The translations under genes were made by a program, and so were the position numbers. This document shows positions 1 to 4,949 of a stretch of 6,107 nucleotides of DNA, piece by piece. The stretch comes from an uncultured Oscillospiraceae bacterium (GTDB lineage Bacteria; Bacillota; Clostridia; Oscillospirales; Ruminococcaceae), in assembly GCA_900555435.1 (NCBI GenBank), contig USLH01000135.1, positions 1-6,107 of the forward strand, in the 5' to 3' direction. The notes under the pieces were generated by a model. The model saw nothing but the letters and a program-made list of their open reading frames with translations, ran no database searches and was not told the DNA's origin. How positions within the stretch are numbered: the first letter of the stretch is position 1; each line of letters begins with the position of its first letter.

Positions 1-78
1 CGTATCTCTCAACCTTTTTTTATTTCTCTGTCCAAGATGTATTATAGTACTACAAAAAATTTTTTTAAAAACCGGGAA

Positions 79-96
79 CCTCCTTTACAAAGGAGG
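79..96. repeat. Perfect palindrome over the rpsO -35 box
   Basis: An 8-bp perfect inverted repeat, CCTCCTTT (79-86) and AAAGGAGG (89-96), is separated by only two bases (AC). It contains the -35 hexamer TTTACA (84-89) of the rpsO promoter. A 2-nt loop is too small for a good RNA hairpin, so if it has a function it is more likely a DNA operator. The right arm also resembles a Shine-Dalgarno sequence, but it lies upstream of the predicted transcription start. The function is unknown. Confidence 0.5.
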
Positions 97-112
97 AAAA
101 GTATGTTATACT
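84..112 (+). promoter_or_regulatory. Sigma-A promoter of rpsO
   Basis: The -35 box TTTACA (84-89) and the -10 box TATACT (107-112) are separated by exactly 17 bp, and each differs from consensus at one position. The predicted start is near 119, giving a leader of about 100 nt before rpsO. The AT-rich stretch upstream (1-78) has T- and A-runs and a TATTATAGT near 40-48, but no second promoter there has a convincing -35 partner, and no gene is visible in it. Confidence 0.8.
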
Positions 113-118
113 AGCAAA

Positions 119-201
119 TGTGACCGCATACATGGCCTTGCGGAGTATGCCCCGAGTCGGGGATGTTGCCTGCCCTTGGCTATTGTGCCGGTAAATTTTT
201 C
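119..201 (+). promoter_or_regulatory. Structured rpsO 5' leader, possible S15 autoregulation site
   Basis: The transcript between the predicted start and the ribosome binding site can fold. GCATAC (126-131) pairs perfectly with GTATGC (145-150). This stem is followed directly by the hairpin CCCCGAGTCGGGG (150-162), and a smaller GCC/GGC stem (172-174 with 178-180) lies beyond. CCGCA (124-128) can alternatively pair with TGCGG (139-143), which excludes the first stem. Ribosomal protein S15 is known to repress its own mRNA through structured leaders in several bacteria. I do not recognise a specific published motif here, so the regulatory role is inference from position and pairing. Confidence 0.4.
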
Positions 202-218
202 AAAGAGGTGACTCTATC

Positions 219-485
219 ATGATGAGAAAAGAAGAAAAGACCCAGATCATCGAGGAGAACAAGCGCCATGAGGGCGACACCGGTTCCCCCGAAGTGCAGA
301 TCGCTATCCTGACCAAGCGGATCAATGACCTGACCGAGCATCTGCGCACCAACAAAAACGACCATCACAGCCGTCGTGGCCTGTTCAAAATGATCGGCCG
401 TCGCCGCAGCCTGCTCAACTACCTGATGAAGACCGACATCGAGTGCTACCGTTCTCTGATTGTCAAGCTGGGCATCCGCAAGTAA
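219..485 (+). CDS. rpsO: 30S ribosomal protein S15
   Basis: This encodes primary 16S rRNA-binding protein S15, which binds the central-domain three-way junction and helps form the small-subunit platform and an intersubunit bridge. The 88-residue product has the usual family length. It carries the signature blocks DTGSPEVQIAILT (residues 20-32) and DHHSRRGL (48-55), a basic GRRRSLLNYL segment, and the typical C-terminal LGIRK. Two ATG codons are adjacent (219 and 222). The first is chosen because it aligns better with the Bacillus protein length and lies 8 nt after the AAAGAGGTG ribosome binding site (202-210). It is the first gene of the rpsO-pnp pair, a gene order conserved in many bacteria. 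Its own promoter lies at 84-112 and an attenuator-like hairpin follows the stop codon. Confidence 0.98.
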   Translation: MMRKEEKTQIIEENKRHEGDTGSPEVQIAILTKRINDLTEHLRTNKNDHHSRRGLFKMIGRRRSLLNYLMKTDIECYRSLIVKLGIRK

Positions 486-500
486 TCTTTGGAACTGGGA

Positions 501-526
501 GGCAGATGGGAAACCATCTGCCTTTT
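501..526 (+). terminator. Intrinsic terminator/attenuator between rpsO and pnp
   Basis: GGCAGATGG (501-509) pairs perfectly with CCATCTGCC (514-522) around a stable GAAA tetraloop, followed by TTTT (523-526). The T-run is short, so termination is probably partial, which would lower pnp expression relative to rpsO. TCTGCC (517-522) can also pair with GGCAGA at 555-560, an alternative that would disrupt this hairpin. Confidence 0.75.
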
Positions 527-534
527 AGCAGTTT

Positions 535-657
535 ATTCCGGGCTTTCCGGAATGGGCAGACATACACAATTTGTCAGCGCGGAGAGAGGAATTTAGCATT
601 AACTCGTACGCCCGGTGCGCCGGACGCAGGATTTATTGCTAAGCCTTTATCCGGCGC
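535..657 (+). promoter_or_regulatory. Structured pnp leader with alternative hairpins
   Basis: Several pairings are visible. ATTCCGG/CCGGAAT (535-541 with 547-553) forms a 7-bp hairpin with a 5-nt loop. TTAGCA (593-598) pairs with TGCTAA (637-642), extended by three more pairs past one mismatch, and encloses a CCGG/CCGG hairpin (612-615 with 620-623). GCGCCGGA (617-624) instead pairs perfectly with TCCGGCGC (650-657), ending 5 nt before the pnp ribosome binding site. The last pairing interleaves with the TTAGCA/TGCTAA stem and shares bases with the CCGG hairpin, so the folds compete. In E. coli, pnp mRNA is controlled through a leader stem by RNase III and PNPase; a similar role here is only inferred. 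Confidence 0.45.
571..599 (+). promoter_or_regulatory. Candidate internal promoter for pnp
   Basis: TTGTCA (571-576) and TAGCAT (594-599) are separated by 17 bp. The -35 box matches consensus at five of six positions and the -10 at four of six. A secondary promoter between rpsO and pnp would make sense downstream of the attenuator hairpin, but the -10 box is poor and also forms part of the TTAGCA/TGCTAA stem. This is a weak call from motif matching only. Confidence 0.3.
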
Positions 658-672
658 AGTTTGGAGGTACAA

Positions 673-2784
673 ATGGCAAGAGAAGTGAAAACCTTTACCA
701 CCACCTTCGCAGGCCGGGAACTGACCGTCGAGACCGGCCGCACCAGCGAGCTGACCAACGGCTCCTGCTGGGTTCGCTACGGCGAGACCGTCGTTATGGC
801 CAATGTTACCGCTTCCGCCAAGCCCCGGGAAGGCGTGGACTTCTTCCCCCTGTCCGTGGACTATGAAGAGAAGCTCTATGCCGTGGGCAAGATTCCCGGA
901 TCTTTCTTAAAGCGGGAAGGCCGCCCCACCGAAAAAGCAACCCTCACCTCCCGGATGATTGACCGTCCGATCCGTCCCATGTTCCCCAAGGATATGCGCA
1001 ACGACGTTTCCGTGGTGGTCACCGTCCTGTCTACCGACATCGACAACTCCCCGGAGATCGCCGGCTTCATCGCCGCCGCCATTGCCATCGAGATCTCCGA
1101 CATTCCCTTCCGTGAGCCCATTGCCGCCGTCAGTGTCGGCCTGGTGGACGGGGAGATCATCCTGAACCCCATCACCAATCAGCGTGCCAAATCCGATCTG
1201 GATCTGACCGTTGCCGGTTCTGCCACCAAGATCGTCATGATTGAGGCCGGCGCCAACGAAGTGGACAACGAGACCATGCTGAAGGCCATTGCCGCCGGTC
1301 ATGAAGAGATCAAGAAGATGGTCGCCTTCATCGCCGACATCAAGGCTCAGATCGGCAAGCCCAAATTCGCTTTCGAGTCCAAGGAAGTGCCTCACGACCT
1401 GCTGGAGGCGGTTCTGGACGAGTTCGGCGATCAGTTTAAGTACGCTCTGGACACCGACGACAAGAACGTCCGGGAGGAGCGGCTGCTTCCCATCACCGAT
1501 GCCATTCACGCCAAATACGACGAGCAGTATGCCGATCAGCCCACCCTGCTGGGCGAGGTCATCTATAAGGCTCAGAAGGTCATCGTCCGCCGCTGGCTCC
1601 TGGACGAGCAGAAGCGGGTCGATGGACGGGGCATGGATCAGATGCGTCCTCTGTCCGCCGAAGTGAACCTGCTGCCCCGGGTTCATGGCTCCGGCCTCTT
1701 TACCCGCGGTCAGACTCAGGTTCTGACCATCGCCACCCTTGGCCCCGTTTCGGATGCCCAAATCCTGGACAGCATTGACGAGGATGAAGAGAAGCGCTAT
1801 ATGCACCAGTACAACTTCCCCAGCTATTCTGTGGGCGAGACCCGTCCTTCCCGGGGCCCCGGACGCCGGGAGATCGGTCACGGCGCTCTGGCGGAACGGG
1901 CTCTGGTTCCCGTGCTGCCCTCTGTTGAAGAGTTCCCCTATGCCATGCGGCTGGTTTCCGAAGTTCTTTCTTCCAACGGCTCCACCTCTCAGGCTTCCAT
2001 CTGCGGCTCTACGCTGGCACTGATGGATGCAGGCGTGCCCATCAAGGCTCCCGTCGCCGGTATTTCCTGCGGCCTGATCACCGAAGGCGACCGCTGGATG
2101 ACCATGGTGGACATTCAGGGTCTGGAAGATTTCTACGGCGACATGGACTTCAAGGTCGGCGGCACCCACAAGGGTATCACCGCAATTCAGGTGGACATCA
2201 AGATCGACGGCCTGACTCTGGACATCATCGCCGATGCTTTTGAGAAGACCAAAAAAGCCCGGGATTACATCATCGACGAAGTGATCCTGAAGGCCATTCC
2301 CGCCCCCCGGGATCATGTTTCCAAATATGCGCCCAAGCAGAAATCCACCGTCATCTCTGTGGATAAGATCCGTGACGTCATCGGCTCCGGCGGAAAGGTC
2401 ATCCAGAAGATCTGCGCCGAGTGCGACGTTAAGATCGACATCAACGAGGACGGACACGTCTTTATTCTGGGCGTGGATCAGGATAACGTGGATCGTGCCA
2501 TGTATATCGTGGAGACCATCGCCAAGGATCCGGAGGTCGGCGCCATCTACAAGGGCAAAGTGACCCGGTTGATGAACTTTGGTGCTTTCGTTGAAATTGC
2601 TCCCGGTAAGGAAGGTTTGGTTCACATTTCCAAGCTGGAAAACCGCCGGGTAGAGAAGGTGGAGGATGTCGTTTCCGTCGGCGATGAGGTTTATGTAAAA
2701 GTGACCGAGATTGACGATCAGGGCCGCATCAACCTTTCCCGGAAGGACGCCATGAATGATCTGGCTCGCCGCAACAACGGCTAA
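673..2784 (+). CDS. pnp: Polyribonucleotide nucleotidyltransferase (PNPase)
   Basis: PNPase is a trimeric cytoplasmic exoribonuclease that degrades RNA 3'-to-5' by phosphorolysis, releasing nucleoside diphosphates, and can also add 3' tails. The 703-residue product has the full family architecture: RNase PH domain 1 (about 10-140, with KREGRPTEKATL from residue 80), a helical linker, and RNase PH domain 2 (about 320-540). Domain 2 has FTRGQTQ (343-349), phosphate-binding R398-R399 in RREIGHG, S437-T438-S439, and catalytic D486, D492 and K494 within DFYGDMDFK. A KH domain follows with GSGGK at 571-575, then an S1 domain (about 621-692). The ATG at 673 is chosen over an in-frame TTG at 661 because GGAGG (663-667) sits 5 nt before it. 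It follows rpsO by 187 bp, which contain an attenuator and leader structures, and ends at a strong terminator. Nothing is missing. Confidence 0.98.
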   Translation: MAREVKTFTTTFAGRELTVETGRTSELTNGSCWVRYGETVVMANVTASAKPREGVDFFPLSVDYEEKLYAVGKIPGSFLKREGRPTEKATLTSRMIDRPIRPMFPKDMRNDVSVVVTVLSTDIDNSPEIAGFIAAAIAIEISDIPFREPIAAVSVGLVDGEIILNPITNQRAKSDLDLTVAGSATKIVMIEAGANEVDNETMLKAIAAGHEEIKKMVAFIADIKAQIGKPKFAFESKEVPHDLLEAVLDEFGDQFKYALDTDDKNVREERLLPITDAIHAKYDEQYADQPTLLGEVIYKAQKVIVRRWLLDEQKRVDGRGMDQMRPLSAEVNLLPRVHGSGLFTRGQTQVLTIATLGPVSDAQILDSIDEDEEKRYMHQYNFPSYSVGETRPSRGPGRREIGHGALAERALVPVLPSVEEFPYAMRLVSEVLSSNGSTSQASICGSTLALMDAGVPIKAPVAGISCGLITEGDRWMTMVDIQGLEDFYGDMDFKVGGTHKGITAIQVDIKIDGLTLDIIADAFEKTKKARDYIIDEVILKAIPAPRDHVSKYAPKQKSTVISVDKIRDVIGSGGKVIQKICAECDVKIDINEDGHVFILGVDQDNVDRAMYIVETIAKDPEVGAIYKGKVTRLMNFGAFVEIAPGKEGLVHISKLENRRVEKVEDVVSVGDEVYVKVTEIDDQGRINLSRKDAMNDLARRNNG

Positions 2785-2794
2785 TTTCTAAGGC

Positions 2795-2831
2795 AAAAAC
2801 CCCGGCTGCGAAGACAGCAGCCGGGGTTTTT
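2795..2831 (+). terminator. Strong intrinsic terminator after pnp
   Basis: CCCCGGCTGC (2800-2809) pairs perfectly with GCAGCCGGGG (2817-2826) around a 7-nt loop. The stem extends by five A:T pairs (AAAAA 2795-2799 with TTTTT 2827-2831). The T-run provides rho-independent termination on the + strand, and the A-run on the other side makes it potentially bidirectional. It begins about 10 nt after the pnp stop and separates the ribosomal/RNA-decay unit from the redox unit. Confidence 0.95.
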
Positions 2832-2901
2832 GTGCGATTTGGACGGAGCGTGCATTTTTCGTGGCTTTTTTAGGTAAAAGAGAAAATCTCCGGTGGAGTC
2901 G

Positions 2902-2930
2902 TTGACATTTTAATGGGAAAACTGTATAAT
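2902..2930 (+). promoter_or_regulatory. Consensus sigma-A promoter of the redox-sensor operon
   Basis: Perfect TTGACA (2902-2907) and perfect TATAAT (2925-2930) are separated by the ideal 17 bp. Transcription should begin near 2937, leaving a leader of about 65 nt. A fully consensus promoter is expected to be intrinsically strong, so control probably comes from a repressor or the leader, in line with the inverted repeats that begin at the very next base. Confidence 0.9.
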
Positions 2931-2963
2931 CAAATTGTTAATTTATGATAATTTAACAATTTG
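2931..2963. promoter_or_regulatory. 33-bp palindromic candidate operator at the transcription start
   Basis: CAAATTGTTAA (2931-2941) and TTAACAATTTG (2953-2963) are a perfect 11-bp inverted repeat, with further partial symmetry inward (TTA 2943-2945 with TAA 2949-2951) around a centre at 2947. It abuts the -10 box and covers the predicted start site, a typical repressor position. The TTGTTAA/TTAACAA halves resemble those of the NADH-responsive repressor Rex in clostridia, but the gap here is 11 bp, whereas Rex sites normally have 4 bp. The regulator's identity is therefore open. Confidence 0.6.
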
Positions 2964-2986
2964 TCGTGGCAAAGCGGCAAATTGTT
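2955..2986 (+). promoter_or_regulatory. 5' UTR hairpin just upstream of the ferredoxin RBS
   Basis: AACAATTTG (2955-2963) pairs with CAAATTGTT (2978-2986). In RNA the stem continues inward through four more pairs, two of them G:U (2964-2967 with 2974-2977), leaving the loop GGCAAA. The right arm is a third copy of the 9-bp unit and ends 4 nt before the GGAGG ribosome binding site (2991-2995). The hairpin would leave that site exposed, so it may stabilise the mRNA 5' end. Its left arm is shared with the 2931-2963 palindrome, so the two folds compete in RNA if transcription starts early enough. Confidence 0.55.
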
Positions 2987-3002
2987 CATGGGAGGATTCA
3001 GA

Positions 3003-3251
3003 ATGGATGTTAACATTTGCGTTGGCAGTTCCTGCCATCTGAAAGGGTCGTACAACATCATTCATGTGTTCCAGGAGCTGATCAGCCAGTATCATCTGGA
3101 GGATCAGGTGGAGCTGAAGGCGTCGTTCTGTCTGGGGCACTGCACCGACGGGGTGGCGACCATGATTGACGGGAAGCTGGTGGATCACGTTTCTCCGGAA
3201 AATGCGGTGGAAATCTTCCGTCAGTATGTGCTGGAGCCGCTGCAAAAGTAA
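3003..3251 (+). CDS. Thioredoxin-like [2Fe-2S] ferredoxin (NuoE C-terminal-like)
   Basis: This is an 82-residue cytoplasmic protein of the thioredoxin-fold [2Fe-2S] ferredoxin family, related to the C-terminal domain of NuoE/HydC subunits. Cluster ligands are visible as C6-x4-C11 (CVGSSC) and C43-x3-C47 (CLGHC), the standard spacing. The family carries single electrons between flavoprotein or hydrogenase partners. The product is a stand-alone domain without the N-terminal helical bundle of full NuoE. The ATG at 3003 is chosen because GGAGG (2991-2995) lies 7 nt upstream and because the family starts just before the first cysteine; upstream in-frame starts would run through the leader hairpin. 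It is the first gene of the operon, 21 nt before the hydrogenase-like sensor gene, so it probably exchanges electrons with that protein (inference). Confidence 0.9.
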   Translation: MDVNICVGSSCHLKGSYNIIHVFQELISQYHLEDQVELKASFCLGHCTDGVATMIDGKLVDHVSPENAVEIFRQYVLEPLQK

Positions 3252-3272
3252 AGCGGGAAAGGGGAGACGACT

Positions 3273-4934
3273 GTGGAAATTCTGCGATTCAAGAAAGCAA
3301 ACTGCAAAAACTGCTATAAATGTATTCGGGAATGTCCCATCAAAGCCATCCGCTTTCGGGAGCATCAGGCGCAGATCATCAAAGAGGAATGCATCCTCTG
3401 CGGTCGGTGCGTGCGGGTTTGTCCTCAGAACGCCAAGGAAGTGCGGGACGATACCGAATTGGTGAAAAACTACATCCGGCAGGGCGAGAAGGTCATCATG
3501 GCCATGGCGCCCTCTTATGCGGCTGCCTTCCGGATCAAGTCGCTGACCCCTTTGAAAGAAGCGGTGAAGAAGCTGGGAGTTTGGGACGCATCGGAAACGG
3601 CGATTGGTGCGAAGATCGTCAAAACCGAGTATGAAAAGCTGGTGGAAGAGGGGCGGCCGGTGATTATCTCAACCTGCTGCCATTCCATCGTGCGGCTGGT
3701 GCAGAAATATTATGTGGATTGCATCCCGTTTTTAGCACCGGTGGTCTCGCCGATGCACGCCCATGCGAAGCTCTTAAAAGAGCAATGTCCCGGGGCAAAG
3801 GTGGTCTTTGTCAGCCCCTGTATCTCTAAAAAGGACGAGGTGGATCAGTACTGCGATGGCGTGATTGACTGCACCATCACCTTTGACGAGCTTTACGACT
3901 GGCTGCAGGAGGAGGGGGTCACGGTGGATCCTTCGCTGGACAACGGCGAACGCTACCGCAGCCGTTTCTTCCCGGAGACCGGCGGGATCTTAAAGTCCAT
4001 GGATCACGACCCCAAGTACCACTATCTTGCGGTAGACGGGGTGGAAAACTGCAAAAAAGCGCTGGAGGAGATCCAGGCCGGCGGGCTTCGGAACTGCTTC
4101 ATTGAGATGAGCTCCTGCACGGGAAGCTGCATCAACGGTCCGGCTATGCCCAAGGCCCTCCGGGACGTGTTCACGGGGCAGACCTTTGTGGAGGACAGCG
4201 CCGATCCGGTAAAGGATTACGAGGCAGAGGAGCCGGAGCTGCAAAAGCACATCGCCATGGATCGTCCCAGCGTGGAAATGCCCGGCGAGGGCGCTATTGA
4301 GGAGATTTTAGCCAAGATCGGCAAACATCGCCCGGAGGATATGCTAAACTGTGGAGCCTGCGGCTATCCCACCTGCCGGGACAAGGCCATTGCGGTCTAT
4401 CAGGGCAAGGCGGAGCTGGAAATGTGTCTGCCCTATATGAAAGAGCGGGCGGAGTCGGTGTCCAATAATGTGCTGGACGCCACCCCCAACGCCATCATTG
4501 CAGTGGACGATACGCTTACGATCCAGCAGTTCAACCGAGCGGCATACAGCCTTTACGGCATCGATCCCGGTGTGGATATGACGGGACATTCCGCCGACGA
4601 GGTTTACGACGTGGCGGAGCTGGCCGAAGTGGTGGATTCCCGGAAGAACATCCTGTCGGAGCGCTGCTTCTTAGACTCCCTTGGCATTTATGTGGAAAAA
4701 TCCATCGTTTACGACAAGGAGCACCGGCTGCTCCTGATCTTCTTAAAAGATATCAACAAGGAAGAGCAGGAGGCCAAACGGGCAGCCGCCATGCGCCGGG
4801 ATACCATCGAGATCACGGATCAGGTCATCAGCAAGCAGATGCGGGTGGTCCAGGAGATCGCTTCGCTGCTGGGTGAGACCACGGCGGAAACGAAGATCGC
4901 CCTGACCAAGCTCAAAAACTCCATGGCAGACTGA
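3273..4934 (+). CDS. [FeFe]-hydrogenase-like sensor protein with Fe-S clusters and PAS domain
   Basis: This 553-residue multidomain protein has two N-terminal [4Fe-4S] motifs (C11, C14, C17, C21; C40, C43, C46, C50). An [FeFe]-hydrogenase large-subunit domain follows (about 70-300), retaining all expected H-cluster cysteines: C135-C136 (STCCHS), C183 in SPCISKK, and C282/C286 in SSCTGSCINGP. A further Fe-S domain has C360, C363, C368 and C385. A PAS domain (about 395-505) and a helical C-terminal segment (about 505-553) complete it, with no kinase ATPase domain. This matches sensory, group C/D-type [FeFe] hydrogenases, thought to sense H2 or redox state. Relative to catalytic enzymes, loop 1 has H137 in place of proline and loop 2 has Ser in place of the usual Met before PC, so catalysis may be slow or absent. 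The start is GTG, supported by GGGGAG (3261-3266) and by the first cysteine motif. The phosphatase gene follows after 15 nt, suggesting a signalling partner. Confidence 0.88.
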   Translation: MEILRFKKANCKNCYKCIRECPIKAIRFREHQAQIIKEECILCGRCVRVCPQNAKEVRDDTELVKNYIRQGEKVIMAMAPSYAAAFRIKSLTPLKEAVKKLGVWDASETAIGAKIVKTEYEKLVEEGRPVIISTCCHSIVRLVQKYYVDCIPFLAPVVSPMHAHAKLLKEQCPGAKVVFVSPCISKKDEVDQYCDGVIDCTITFDELYDWLQEEGVTVDPSLDNGERYRSRFFPETGGILKSMDHDPKYHYLAVDGVENCKKALEEIQAGGLRNCFIEMSSCTGSCINGPAMPKALRDVFTGQTFVEDSADPVKDYEAEEPELQKHIAMDRPSVEMPGEGAIEEILAKIGKHRPEDMLNCGACGYPTCRDKAIAVYQGKAELEMCLPYMKERAESVSNNVLDATPNAIIAVDDTLTIQQFNRAAYSLYGIDPGVDMTGHSADEVYDVAELAEVVDSRKNILSERCFLDSLGIYVEKSIVYDKEHRLLLIFLKDINKEEQEAKRAAAMRRDTIEITDQVISKQMRVVQEIASLLGETTAETKIALTKLKNSMAD

Positions 4935-4949
4935 GAAAGGCGGGACAAG

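Noticed and set aside
40..69. Divergent promoter on the minus strand (TATAAT as complement of 41-46)
   Set aside because: The matching -35 region reads only TTTAAA within an A/T run, and no gene to the left is visible, so it cannot be distinguished from general AT richness.
90..114. Mini reading frame ATG TTA TAC TAG behind AAAGGAGG
   Set aside because: It overlaps the -10 box and lies upstream of the predicted transcription start, so it would not be in the rpsO transcript; three codons are too few to support a gene.
443..866. Two overlapping + strand frames (443-688 and 615-866) across the rpsO-pnp junction
   Set aside because: They are out-of-frame readings of the end of rpsO, the structured spacer and the start of pnp, with low-complexity arginine-rich translations and no matching ribosome binding site.
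907..2625. Long open frame on the minus strand (572 codons) opposite pnp
   Set aside because: It lies entirely opposite the well supported pnp gene, its translation shows no recognisable family, and it is explained by the GC-rich third-position codon bias of pnp.
2935..2959. Canonical Rex operator
   Set aside because: The half-sites TTGTTAA and TTAACAA fit, but the 11-bp gap does not match the normal 4-bp spacing, so it is reported only as a Rex-like palindrome.
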